Source of the DNA: Flavobacteriales bacterium
GTDB taxonomy: Bacteria > Bacteroidota > Bacteroidia > Flavobacteriales_D > Sanyastnellaceae
Direction of reading: 5' to 3'
Assembly: GCA_019694805.1 (NCBI GenBank)
Contig: JAIBBG010000009.1
Location: 1 to 64,000 of the forward strand
Length of the DNA stretch: 64,000 nt
A program made the translations under genes and the position numbers. The notes beneath the pieces were generated by a model. That model made no database searches, was not told where the DNA came from, and was given only the letters and a program-made list of their open reading frames with translations. Positions 26,717 to 35,195 of this stretch are shown here, piece by piece. The first letter of the stretch is position 1, and each line of letters begins with the position of its first letter.

Positions 26717-28054
26717 TCAAACTTTGAATACCCTACCCTCTATGGTCTTCTCCTTTTTTGGAATCAAAAAGACCAGGATGAGTCCTACAAAGAAAAAGAC
26801 AATCAAAGCCAAGACTGAAGCACGCATGCTTCCGAATGATCCTTCCAGGAAGCCGAAAGCCAGCAAGCCAATGATCAATCCTACTTTCTCGGTGACATCA
26901 TAGAAACTGAAAAACGATGCATGATCTTCTGTTTCCGGAAGGAATTTCGAATATGTACTTCTTGCTAATGATTGAGTTCCGCCCATGATGAAACCAATGC
27001 TACCAGCAGCAATGTAGAATTCAGTAGGAGTATGAACGATGAAGTAGGCGAACAAACAGATACCCGCCCAAATAAACAAGGCGACTTTCAACGTATTCAA
27101 ATTACCCCACTTCCGGCTTGCCCATGAAAAAACCATAGCACCTGGTATCGCAATCATTTGCACAAGCAATACCGCAACTATCAACTGACCGCTGGCCAAA
27201 CCCACCACTTCGACTCCGTTTTCATCTATTCGTGTTACCTCTTTCGTACCAAAGAGCGATGCCATTTGCATGATGGTTTGCACGCCCATGGAAAAAACGA
27301 AAAACGCGATGAGATAACCCTTCAATCTTGAAGTGATTTTCATTTGGCTCCACACATTCCGCAATTCACTGAAGCCATGCCCAATCACTTTGGCGTCGAA
27401 TTTTACATCCTGACGATGCTCTTTGAGATGATAAAAAGTGTAGTGCGCAAATCCGACCCACCAAATACCTACCGTCACAAAACACCACCTCGCACTGATA
27501 TCAAAAACTTGAATCATCACGAGATTGATCACCAGTAACAATACACTACCGGCATATCCAAAAGAAAATCCCTTTGCACTCAGTTTGTCTTGTTCTTCAG
27601 GTTCGGCCAATTCAGGTAAGAATGAATTGGAAAAAGCGTAACTGCACCAGAAACCAACACAAGCAAAAACAATACTGAGCATACTCAATTCGAGATGTTG
27701 GACATCAAAAAAGTAGAGCGAAGCACAGGATAGAGCACCCAGGTAACAAAACAATCTCATGAACATTTTTTTTCTACCGAGATAATCAGCAACACCTGCA
27801 AGCGTAGGCGCTAGAATGCAAACCAATGCCATACCGAGTGCAAGTGAATAAGACAACACTTCAGTATTCTTGAAGACATGTCCAAAAAAAAGCACATTAT
27901 CTCCTTCTGCACCATCTGAGGCATCCTTTGTCACAGCGCTGTAGAAGATCGGAAAAATGGCAGTACCGATAACCAGGTTATATGTAGAATTTGCCCAGTC
28001 ATACATGGCCCAGGCATTTTGTTCCTTTTTGGTGGCTTTCATGGTTTCAAACAT
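26717..28054 (-). CDS. MFS transporter, UMF1 (Atg22-like) family
   Basis: 445 residues with about 12 membrane helices. The opening (KEQNAWAMYDWANSTYNLVIG) is diagnostic of UMF1 transporters related to yeast Atg22, and GSIGFIMGGTQSLARSTYSKFLPE is the second conserved block. Substrate is not predictable; yeast Atg22 exports amino acids from the vacuole. The gene converges on the UbiA gene with 7 nt between stops. Confidence 0.9.
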   Translation of the reverse strand: MFETMKATKKEQNAWAMYDWANSTYNLVIGTAIFPIFYSAVTKDASDGAEGDNVLFFGHVFKNTEVLSYSLALGMALVCILAPTLAGVADYLGRKKMFMRLFCYLGALSCASLYFFDVQHLELSMLSIVFACVGFWCSYAFSNSFLPELAEPEEQDKLSAKGFSFGYAGSVLLLVINLVMIQVFDISARWCFVTVGIWWVGFAHYTFYHLKEHRQDVKFDAKVIGHGFSELRNVWSQMKITSRLKGYLIAFFVFSMGVQTIMQMASLFGTKEVTRIDENGVEVVGLASGQLIVAVLLVQMIAIPGAMVFSWASRKWGNLNTLKVALFIWAGICLFAYFIVHTPTEFYIAAGSIGFIMGGTQSLARSTYSKFLPETEDHASFFSFYDVTEKVGLIIGLLAFGFLEGSFGSMRASVLALIVFFFVGLILVFLIPKKEKTIEGRVFKV

Positions 28055-28119
28055 AAACGCTTTTCAGCAAAAACACAGCATCAGGTTCAATCTGCCATCA
28101 CCCAATCATTTTCACTTGG

Positions 28120-28127
28120 TATATTCG
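28120..28127 (+). promoter_or_regulatory. -7-like promoter element of lhgO
   Basis: TATATTCG, one base off the TAnnTTTG consensus, ends 4 nt before the GTG start at 28132. A nearly leaderless transcript is implied. Confidence 0.5.
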
Positions 28128-28131
28128 CATC

Positions 28132-29349
28132 GTGGAAAAACATTTCGATATCGCGATAATTGGCGGCGGCATTGTAGGTGCGGCCACCATGTTTAAAATT
28201 CAAACGGCTTACCCTGATCTTAAAATTCTTTTATTGGAAAAAGAAAAAGCATTAGCAGATCATCAAACCGGGAACAATAGTGGGGTGATTCACTCTGGTA
28301 TTTACTACAAGCCAGGATCACTTAAAGCTGTCAATTGCGTCAATGGCCGAAGAGAGTTGGTCAAGTTTGCCAAAGAATACAATATCAAACACGACATCTG
28401 CGGTAAATTGATTGTTGCAGTAGACAGCACAGAACTTCCTCAATTGGATAAAATCTGGGACCACGGGATTCAGAATGGTATTGAAGACATGCGTCGTGTA
28501 AATGCCCAGGAAATTCGCGAGATTGAACCACATTGCATTGGAGCAACAGGAATACATGTTGGATGCACAGGCATCATCGATTTTCGCGGTGCTACTGAAA
28601 AGATGACAGAAGTAGCCTGCGCTAAACAACCTGCAAGTGAAGTTCACACCGGAGAAGAAGCGATTGGATTTGAACGCGAGGGTGATCACATGCGCGTGAT
28701 CACGAATAAGGCCATTTACAGTGCGGGCAAACTCATCTTCTGCGGCGGATTACAGGCAGATCGACTTGCAAAAAAAGATGGAGTCAACCTCAAAGAAAAA
28801 GTGGTTGGCTTCCGCGGTGACTATTATGAATTGACAGAAGAAGCCAAACACAAAGTCAAACATCTTATCTATCCAGTTCCCAATCCTGATTTTCCATTTC
28901 TGGGAGTTCACTTCACACGCATGGTCAATGGCGAGATTGAATGTGGACCGAACGCTGTATTCACATTCAAAAGAGAAGGTTATGGTAAAACCGATTTCAG
29001 TTTAACCGATACTGTTGATGCGCTCACATATGGAGGAACTTGGCGGTTGTTCTTCAACAACATGAAATTTGGTATCGACGAATATCGCAGGGCATTTTCA
29101 AAAAGACTTTTCCTCCAGACTTTACAAAGACTGATTCCATCACTCACGATGGATGATATTCATCCCGGCCGCGCCGGTGTTCGTGCGTTGCTACTCAGGC
29201 AAGATGGTGACACCAGAGATGATTTCCGGATTGAGTACACTGATCACAGCATACATGTATTGAATGCACCTTCTCCTGCAGCTACCGCCGCTTTAGCTAT
29301 TGGTGACAATGTTCGTGAAATGGCAGAAAAGCACTTTGGATTGAAATAA
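28132..29349 (+). CDS. lhgO: L-2-hydroxyglutarate oxidase
   Basis: 405 residues starting at a GTG. An FAD-binding Rossmann motif (DIAIIGGGIVGAATM) opens the protein, followed by HQTGNNSGVIHSGIYYKPGS and the C-terminal DDIHPGRAGVRALLLR, all typical of LhgO/YgaF. The enzyme oxidises L-2-hydroxyglutarate to 2-oxoglutarate and passes electrons to the quinone pool at the membrane. It stands alone, divergent from the MFS gene. Confidence 0.95.
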   Translation: MEKHFDIAIIGGGIVGAATMFKIQTAYPDLKILLLEKEKALADHQTGNNSGVIHSGIYYKPGSLKAVNCVNGRRELVKFAKEYNIKHDICGKLIVAVDSTELPQLDKIWDHGIQNGIEDMRRVNAQEIREIEPHCIGATGIHVGCTGIIDFRGATEKMTEVACAKQPASEVHTGEEAIGFEREGDHMRVITNKAIYSAGKLIFCGGLQADRLAKKDGVNLKEKVVGFRGDYYELTEEAKHKVKHLIYPVPNPDFPFLGVHFTRMVNGEIECGPNAVFTFKREGYGKTDFSLTDTVDALTYGGTWRLFFNNMKFGIDEYRRAFSKRLFLQTLQRLIPSLTMDDIHPGRAGVRALLLRQDGDTRDDFRIEYTDHSIHVLNAPSPAATAALAIGDNVREMAEKHFGLK

Positions 29350-29356
29350 AATGCAA

Positions 29357-29381
29357 CGGCCGGCGAATGCATCACCGGCCG
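29357..29381. repeat. GC-rich inverted repeat after lhgO
   Basis: Arms CGGCCGG (29357-29363) and CCGGCCG (29375-29381) with an 11-nt loop lie 8 nt after the lhgO stop. There is no T tract, so it is a possible rho-dependent or weak terminator. The rest of 29382-29583 shows nothing I can name. Confidence 0.5.
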
Positions 29382-29583
29382 CGACATAACCAAAACCAAA
29401 CAACCTTGTAGTGCGCCATGATGAATCAAGCAAAACATCATGGGTAAATGTTAGATACAAAAGCACTTTGTTGTTACTCTTACAAATGCTCAACGTCATT
29501 CCCTCCCTCTTTGGGTAGGAATTTCATGTATTTAACATCTGTGAAATTCATGTGACAATCTTCTTTTGACCATTCTGCGCCGG

Positions 29584-32124
29584 TCATTGCTTCAACCACC
29601 TGGCCCCGGCAACGTGCTTTCCAGAGGAAAGTTTGATTTCATATAACCCGCATGCCAGCGATTCCATATTCAAAGTCATACGGCTGCTCGAGTCGATTTT
29701 TTGCTGTTGGGAGAAAACAACATGACCAACAGCATCATAACATTCAATCCAACACATTTCATTCTTAACTTCAGGGAACACAATTTCAATCAGGTCATGA
29801 CCTGGATTTGGATACACCAAAACTCGCACGCTACTCATTTCCTTTTCATCCAATGAGGTAACCAATGCACAATTGTTGCTGATGTTATCATTGTAATAAT
29901 CCACAACATAGTCAGCAAGTTCATTCAGGGCACATGCATTCATAAAATTGTCAGCCGTTGTATCCAAAGCAGTGAAGTATGCATAGTTGAAGCAGATGTA
30001 GTCCCCACTCATCAAGCTATGACCAAGAGAACTCATCACGCTCCTTCTATCACCAGGTTGGTTACTTGCATTGAGTTCCGTATCACCAGTATTGTCGCAT
30101 ACATTACCTGAATACATAAAGTTCGATATACCTGACTGTCCTGTTAAGTCCAATCCGCGTGCGTAATTGTAAAACTCAACAGTTGTTTCAGGTTCACCTA
30201 CGTTGGGATTTTGACTATTGAAATAATAGCGATGTGAACCCAGTGATTCACCCAGTAAAATGCAAGCTTGTGCAGGCGGAGATTCGCCATATCCCAGCGA
30301 ACTAGAAGATGGAGAATCCAAGTTGTCTCCATTGTAAACAAAAGAATAAGCCTTCAAAGAATCAACTCCGATATAATCATCCGCACCGGCACCGAGATCA
30401 TAATCATTCCAGATTGACAATCGCAGATCCTCATAGTCATTTTCACTACGATTAAATACGTGAACTTTAACAAACACTGCATTGTCCAATGGCGCTGCCA
30501 CATCAGTACTCAAAGTGGAAAACATCACATGCAGTTCGATGTTCATGGGTTCGTAGTCAACCAATGGATGAAAAGCAAATCGATCGTTCAATATCATAAA
30601 CATCGATTCATCACCGTCGATGTCCGGGACATCACCTTGATGAGGTTCATACCAACCATCATTATCCTGATCGATGAAAGGCGCAAGGATATGCGCTTCA
30701 CCGTTGTCAGTATTTCCATTGCCGGGCCACAATGAAATACCCACAGGTGCCGTATAACCAGCATCATTGAAATGCTGAAGATGAGTGTTCACTTCCTGTT
30801 TGGTGACGTTCCAGGTTTGGTAATATCGATTGGCATAATTCAAATCGACCACATCACAAATGGGACCATAACACCACCCATCATCTGACATTTCAAAGTT
30901 GGCCCAAGCTGCCAATGGTTCTCCATTTTTCAAAGCCGTGACCCACAACGACGAAGAATAAATGGTGGCCAATGATGAATTTCCGGGTACGAGAAAAGCA
31001 GCATTTTGCACATCAGCATCGCGAAACCAGGAACCAGTTGGATCCACTTTCGCATGTACATGTAAACCATCCAACCAATTGCGATCGTAAGGTATATCAA
31101 CGCGAAACAACCCATCACATCGATATTCCTGATAAGTTTGGTTCAACACAAAAGACTTATAATCCTTCGCACTCACATAAATATCATTGTTATATAGGCA
31201 TATTGGAGGTATGCCAAAACTCAAAGGAGAGGCTGTAGGAGTCCAAAGTAATTGTATCAAATGATCGTTCACATACAACAAAGTCTCATCAAAAGAGGAT
31301 GACTCCCGAGCTAAAGTGTAAAAAGCATTATTCTTTTTCACCATCGATAAAATGTTGTCGGGAACATTCGCCGAGAATAGTTGAAATGAGCCGTTCACAA
31401 GTTTCAATAAACCTGAAGAAGCATTGTTGTTTTCGAATGATCCGCATACATACAAATCACTGCTATCTGTATAGAACGAACGCGGAAAGCTTGAGTCCAA
31501 TTCGGCAACATCTATGAACTCACTGTTTACGTATCGACAAATATTGAAATCACTCTCTTCAATACTGCAAACAAATAGCTCACCATTATAGGCTTCAATA
31601 TCCACGATGACATTATTCTCAAGAAAAAAATCGATTGACCATATACCATCTTGAAATACGTAAAGTTCACTTTGTTGATCTGCTGCAGCATAAATGGTAT
31701 TGCCAATTGAAGCGATTTGGACCACTCTACTTCCAAAAAAATAGCTGTCAGAAATTTGAGTCCATGCATTCCCATCAAATTCCAGAATGAAGTCATCCCC
31801 GGCAGATCTCAAACCCACCAGCAGTTTATCGTTTCTTGTGCCAAGAGCCGTTACATAAGTAATATCAGCAAAAGGTAAATCACCTCCGGGAACACTCACA
31901 TTCTGTCCATCCCATGCCAAAAGCTTTGGCAATGGCACATCATTGAATTCTGTAAAGTCACCGCCAACGACAAGCAAGCCATTCCATTCTATCATACAAT
32001 ATACTTCGCCATTGATGGCGTGAAACGGGAATGTATCACCTGGTTGAAGAACAGGAGTCAATCTTTGCGCCGAACAAAATGAGGTCGTGATTAAGATAAT
32101 TATGCTAAAGGAAAGGTGTTTCAT
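29584..32124 (-). CDS. Large secreted protein, T9SS type A cargo, function unknown
   Basis: 846 residues with a signal peptide (about 1-19, SFCSAQ). The first 350 residues contain repeated short propeller-like units with IDG/WNG-type turns (GLLVVGGDFTEFND; LYVCGSFENNN). The middle carries an Asp-rich segment (PFIDQDNDGWYEPHQGDVPD) that looks like a calcium-binding loop. The C-terminus (VYPNPGHDLIEI; LACGLYEIKLSSGKHV; WLKQ) is a clear T9SS type A sorting domain, so the protein should be surface-anchored or released. No catalytic motif is recognised. It has its own promoter region and no close partner. Confidence 0.88.
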   Translation of the reverse strand: MKHLSFSIIILITTSFCSAQRLTPVLQPGDTFPFHAINGEVYCMIEWNGLLVVGGDFTEFNDVPLPKLLAWDGQNVSVPGGDLPFADITYVTALGTRNDKLLVGLRSAGDDFILEFDGNAWTQISDSYFFGSRVVQIASIGNTIYAAADQQSELYVFQDGIWSIDFFLENNVIVDIEAYNGELFVCSIEESDFNICRYVNSEFIDVAELDSSFPRSFYTDSSDLYVCGSFENNNASSGLLKLVNGSFQLFSANVPDNILSMVKKNNAFYTLARESSSFDETLLYVNDHLIQLLWTPTASPLSFGIPPICLYNNDIYVSAKDYKSFVLNQTYQEYRCDGLFRVDIPYDRNWLDGLHVHAKVDPTGSWFRDADVQNAAFLVPGNSSLATIYSSSLWVTALKNGEPLAAWANFEMSDDGWCYGPICDVVDLNYANRYYQTWNVTKQEVNTHLQHFNDAGYTAPVGISLWPGNGNTDNGEAHILAPFIDQDNDGWYEPHQGDVPDIDGDESMFMILNDRFAFHPLVDYEPMNIELHVMFSTLSTDVAAPLDNAVFVKVHVFNRSENDYEDLRLSIWNDYDLGAGADDYIGVDSLKAYSFVYNGDNLDSPSSSSLGYGESPPAQACILLGESLGSHRYYFNSQNPNVGEPETTVEFYNYARGLDLTGQSGISNFMYSGNVCDNTGDTELNASNQPGDRRSVMSSLGHSLMSGDYICFNYAYFTALDTTADNFMNACALNELADYVVDYYNDNISNNCALVTSLDEKEMSSVRVLVYPNPGHDLIEIVFPEVKNEMCWIECYDAVGHVVFSQQQKIDSSSRMTLNMESLACGLYEIKLSSGKHVAGARWLKQ

Positions 32125-32192
32125 GTGACAATATTTATGACAAGATTAGTCAAAAACAAAATGCCACACACTTCTTCCAAAAAACTTTAGAG

Positions 32193-32227
32193 CAAAAAAA
32201 ACAGCCCCACCAAATAGGTGGGGCTGT
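32193..32227 (-). terminator. Rho-independent terminator of the Cys-rich protein gene
   Basis: Arms 32201-32211 and 32217-32227 (ACAGCCCCACC / GGTGGGGCTGT) with loop AAATA. Read on the minus strand, the stem is followed by a run of Ts (32193-32200), as expected for a gene ending at 32248. Confidence 0.92.
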
Positions 32228-32247
32228 CTCACAAGAAGGAATAATCC

Positions 32248-32637
32248 TTATTTCTTATCTGTCTCAGTTACCGCAGCAACTGTTTTTGTCTTTTTTGATT
32301 TCTTTCCTTCAGCTGGAGCTGCATTTTCAGTAGCCTGTGAGCTTCCGGTTGCACCTTTCTGGCAGCATGAACCACCGGCAGAAGTTGTGCCTTTGCTGCA
32401 GCAAGATCCACCTGCTTTACCGCTGCTGCAAGACTTCTCAGTTTTTGCATCAGTTGTTTCGCATTTGGCACCAGTTTTAGCAGCATCTTTTTCGCATTGT
32501 GCTCTTTCAGCTTCAGTGCATTTTTTCACTTCCTGCTCTTTTTTCTCTGGAGCTTTAGTATCCGTAGAGCTGGTTTGTGCATTTGCAACAACACCTGTGA
32601 AAGTTACAAAAGCGAGGATGGCAAATAGTTTTTTCAT
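32248..32637 (-). CDS. Small Cys-rich, Lys-rich exported protein
   Basis: 129 residues with a signal peptide (about 1-20, VVANAQ). The mature part is low complexity: rich in Lys, Ala, Thr and Ser, with eight cysteines between about residues 39 and 92, including two CC pairs in a repeated GGSCCxKG unit. No family is recognised. The CC pairs suggest metal binding or disulfide cross-linking. A proper promoter element and terminator bracket it, so it is a genuine single-gene unit. Confidence 0.8.
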   Translation of the reverse strand: MKKLFAILAFVTFTGVVANAQTSSTDTKAPEKKEQEVKKCTEAERAQCEKDAAKTGAKCETTDAKTEKSCSSGKAGGSCCSKGTTSAGGSCCQKGATGSSQATENAAPAEGKKSKKTKTVAAVTETDKK

Positions 32638-32718
32638 TTTATTGAGTTTTGTTTTATTGGATTTCGTTTTTACGTATCGCTTAAACCCGAATTTGAGGGA
32701 ATTGTTTCAACGTTGTGC

Positions 32719-32726
32719 CAAATTTA
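32719..32726 (-). promoter_or_regulatory. -7 promoter element of the Cys-rich protein gene
   Basis: TAAATTTG on the minus strand, an exact TAnnTTTG match, about 80 nt upstream of the ATG at 32637. Confidence 0.5.
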
Positions 32727-32846
32727 AGGATTCCTCACCAAAAAAATGTCCTCAGATAACAATTGAAAAACAATTTTCCCTGTTTTGCACCCACAAAACC
32801 TGAAAACGTGCAGGATCAGAGGGGCGAAGGGGCGGTGAATAAGCCC

Positions 32847-32854
32847 TATTTTCG
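32847..32854 (+). promoter_or_regulatory. -7-like promoter element of the DUF2807 gene
   Basis: TATTTTCG, one base from TAnnTTTG, ends 5 nt before the ATG at 32860, again implying a leaderless or nearly leaderless mRNA. Confidence 0.5.
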
Positions 32855-32859
32855 CCGAC

Positions 32860-33588
32860 ATGACCCATTTTCTCCGATTACTGCTGGTTATTGGCCTTTT
32901 TTGGGTGACATTGATCACAGTTTCTTGTAATCAGTGCGTCACTGGCACAGGTAACACACAGCGTGAAGACAGATTGGTCCCGGCTTTCACGGCTTTGGAT
33001 CTTCAATGCAGCGCCCAAGTAGTGATTCAGGCCAAAGAAATCGCTGATGAAAACAAAGTGGTAGTTGAAGCCCAGTCCAACTTATTGCCGTTGATCTCCA
33101 CCCGCGTACAGGGCGAAACCCTCGAAATCGATATGGAAGGTTGTGTGAACAGCACACAAACCATCACCATATATGTTTATGTGGATGAAATGGCTGAAAT
33201 CACCCTATCAGGATCAGGCAATATTGAGTCAACCCATCGTTTAGTGGGTAATGAAATGGAGTTGAATTTAGATGGTTCCGGAAACATGAATCTTACGCTA
33301 CAATCAAATAGGATTTTGGTCAATCACATGGGATCAGGAAACATCAATCTCAACGGAAATGCCAATGATATAGCGATTGAACACAATGGTTCCGGAGACA
33401 TTGATGCATTATCGCTTCAATCGTCGGATGCGCAGGTGAACCTGAATGGGTCCGGAACTGTATCAGTATTCGGAAACCGCAACGTGAAACTTGCGTTGAA
33501 TGGCAGCGGTTCGATTTTTTATGGCGGAAAACCTCAATCCCTCAATACCACCAACAATGGGTCAGGAGAAATCCATGAAGCTCAATAA
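32860..33588 (+). CDS. Lipoprotein with head GIN domain (DUF2807)
   Basis: 242 residues. A lipoprotein signal (LITVSCNQC, Cys about 23) precedes a right-handed beta-helix-like domain made of GSGN/GSGS repeats (ITLSGSGNIES; LNLDGSGNMNL; NHMGSGNINL; LNGSGTVSV), diagnostic of DUF2807. The function is unknown; the family is widespread in Bacteroidota. The TonB-like gene overlaps its last 14 nt, so the two are translationally coupled. Confidence 0.9.
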   Translation: MTHFLRLLLVIGLFWVTLITVSCNQCVTGTGNTQREDRLVPAFTALDLQCSAQVVIQAKEIADENKVVVEAQSNLLPLISTRVQGETLEIDMEGCVNSTQTITIYVYVDEMAEITLSGSGNIESTHRLVGNEMELNLDGSGNMNLTLQSNRILVNHMGSGNINLNGNANDIAIEHNGSGDIDALSLQSSDAQVNLNGSGTVSVFGNRNVKLALNGSGSIFYGGKPQSLNTTNNGSGEIHEAQ

Positions 33589-34378
33589 AGCCCGCACGGA
33601 TGAATTCCTGAAATCGATGGAGTCGAAACCATCGGACCGGATGACCTTTGTATATCAGGCCATCATTGTCTCTTTGATCGCACACATATTTCTGCTCTTT
33701 GTGACCCAAATGCTCACACAAGACAATCGCATGGCACAAAATGATGTGATCTATGAAGAGCTCAACATGGATATGATCGAACCTGAAATGATTCCTCCTC
33801 CGGAAGAACAACCGGAAGAACAATCAGCGTTTGATAGTCAACTCAAAAATTTGATCGCCAACGAAAACGCACAACGAACTTCTGAAGAGAAAAGCTATCG
33901 CGGCATGTCGAAGGCTGAATTGAATGAACAGGTCTACAATGACCTCAAGAACATGGAAGCACAGGAATTTGCCAAACTCAACGAAGGCAGGCCTGACTAC
34001 ACTGTTCAGCAAAATCAAAAAGGCAAGTCGGGTGATGACAAGCCCAAGAAAAGCGAGTATGATTGGTACCGCGAAAAAGCCAATAACTCAAGTTACAACG
34101 GAAGAGTTACTGCTTCATATAACATGGCCGGTCGGGATGCACTGGATAATCCTGTACCAACTTACCGATGTAAAACGCAAGGGAAAGTCATTGTGCTGGT
34201 GACCATCAATAATCTTGGACAAGTGACTGAAGCCAAAATCGATGAAAGTAAATCATCGTTGGATGAATGCCTTCGCTCAGAGTCGGAGAAATACGCTATG
34301 AAGTGGAAGTTCAACTACAAAGCCGATGCACAAAAAAAACAAGACGGCACGATCACATTTACTTTTTCCGCGCAATAG
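33575..34378 (+). CDS. TonB-like protein (energy transducer family)
   Basis: 267 residues from the ATG at 33575, preceded by GGAGAAATCC; earlier in-frame starts would overlap the DUF2807 gene deeply. A single membrane helix (YQAIIVSLIAHIFLLFVTQML, about 29-49) follows a short cytoplasmic stretch. A Pro/Glu-rich spacer (IPPPEEQPEEQ) and a C-terminal TonB-like domain (about 190-267, VLVTINNLGQVTEAKID) follow. TonB-type proteins carry proton-motive energy to outer-membrane receptors. No ExbB/ExbD genes are near, so it may act with distant ones or have a structural role. Confidence 0.75.
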   Translation: MKLNKARTDEFLKSMESKPSDRMTFVYQAIIVSLIAHIFLLFVTQMLTQDNRMAQNDVIYEELNMDMIEPEMIPPPEEQPEEQSAFDSQLKNLIANENAQRTSEEKSYRGMSKAELNEQVYNDLKNMEAQEFAKLNEGRPDYTVQQNQKGKSGDDKPKKSEYDWYREKANNSSYNGRVTASYNMAGRDALDNPVPTYRCKTQGKVIVLVTINNLGQVTEAKIDESKSSLDECLRSESEKYAMKWKFNYKADAQKKQDGTITFTFSAQ

Positions 34379-34414
34379 TCTCAGGCCATTCTATCCACTT
34401 GGTTTGTGCACCAA

Positions 34415-35089
34415 TTAATGGTCGAGTGCGCTAAAAATAAGGTGATCCAGATATGCAATCAACTTAGTAGGATCAGCCTTTTGTGAATCACTCAACGTAG
34501 GTAAATTCTCCATAAAGAACATTTGAGCATGCGACATTTCCATGAGTGTGCTTGCTAAAGAATGCGAATACTTATATCGAGAATTATACTCCAACATGGT
34601 GTCTGCTATTACCACACATAGGTCCTTATATGGCTTGAACAATTTCGATTTATTGTAGTCAGCAACATTCCTGGTCAGATAAGACTTGGAAGCCTCCCAC
34701 CTTACCAATTGATAAGCCTCCATTTCAGAGATCGCATCAGAAATTACACTCTTGCCGGCGGGAGGCATAACCAATGTGCGAATGATGAGTTTGATTTTTT
34801 TTTCAGGATCATCAATATTGTTGAGTAGAAAAGAAAGTTTGTATTCTGTATAACTCCAATACCAATTCACATAGTAAACCAATAAGCGGTGTTTGTTTTC
34901 GAAGTAGCGATAAATACCAGCTTCAGTGGTCTCAATTTCCTCAGCAAGTTTCTTGAATGTGAACTGTTCGAAGCCCAATTTGTTAATGATGATCAGACCA
35001 TGATGAAGAATTTTTCTGCCCAACACACTTTCCTGTGGGTCACGCAGAAATAACTTCTCATTCATCCGGATTTTAATGTTCAGCTCCAT
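34415..35089 (-). CDS. TetR/AcrR-family transcriptional regulator
   Basis: Start set at the ATG 35089, because a TACATTTG element lies at 35107-35114 just upstream, and a longer reading would run through the divergent promoter and gene start. Residues about 20-70 are a TetR helix-turn-helix (LGRKILHHGLIIINKLG, then FTFKKLAEEIETTEAGIYRY). The C-terminal ligand-binding part is helical and not diagnostic. It diverges from the ABC-TMD/HlyD gene and probably controls that export operon and itself. Confidence 0.85.
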   Translation of the reverse strand: MELNIKIRMNEKLFLRDPQESVLGRKILHHGLIIINKLGFEQFTFKKLAEEIETTEAGIYRYFENKHRLLVYYVNWYWSYTEYKLSFLLNNIDDPEKKIKLIIRTLVMPPAGKSVISDAISEMEAYQLVRWEASKSYLTRNVADYNKSKLFKPYKDLCVVIADTMLEYNSRYKYSHSLASTLMEMSHAQMFFMENLPTLSDSQKADPTKLIAYLDHLIFSALDH

Positions 35090-35106
35090 GGAAAATGATT
35101 CTTCGG

Positions 35107-35114
35107 CAAATGTA
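35107..35114 (-). promoter_or_regulatory. -7 promoter element of the TetR gene
   Basis: TACATTTG on the minus strand, exact TAnnTTTG, 17 nt before the ATG at 35089. Confidence 0.6.
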
Positions 35115-35143
35115 ACGCGAAAGAGTCTGTTTCTATCTTTTAT

Positions 35144-35179
35144 GATAGTTTTACTTTTATTTTTAACACTATAACTATC
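35144..35179. promoter_or_regulatory. Candidate TetR operator between divergent promoters
   Basis: Inverted repeat GATAGTT (35144-35150) and AACTATC (35173-35179), 22 nt apart. The right arm overlaps the TATCTTTG -7 element of the export operon, the position expected of a repressor site. This is inference from symmetry and position. Confidence 0.4.
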
Positions 35180-35183
35180 TTTG
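35176..35183 (+). promoter_or_regulatory. -7 promoter element of the ABC-TMD/HlyD operon
   Basis: TATCTTTG, exact TAnnTTTG, 12 nt before the ATG at 35196. It covers the TTG at 35181 and so rules that TTG out as the start codon. Confidence 0.65.
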
Positions 35184-35195
35184 CAAAAAAAACAG

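Noticed and set aside
33500..33574. Longer N-terminus for the TonB-like gene
   Set aside because: It would be an 89-nt overlap into the DUF2807 gene, with unlike composition; the ATG at 33575 has a GGAG-type site.
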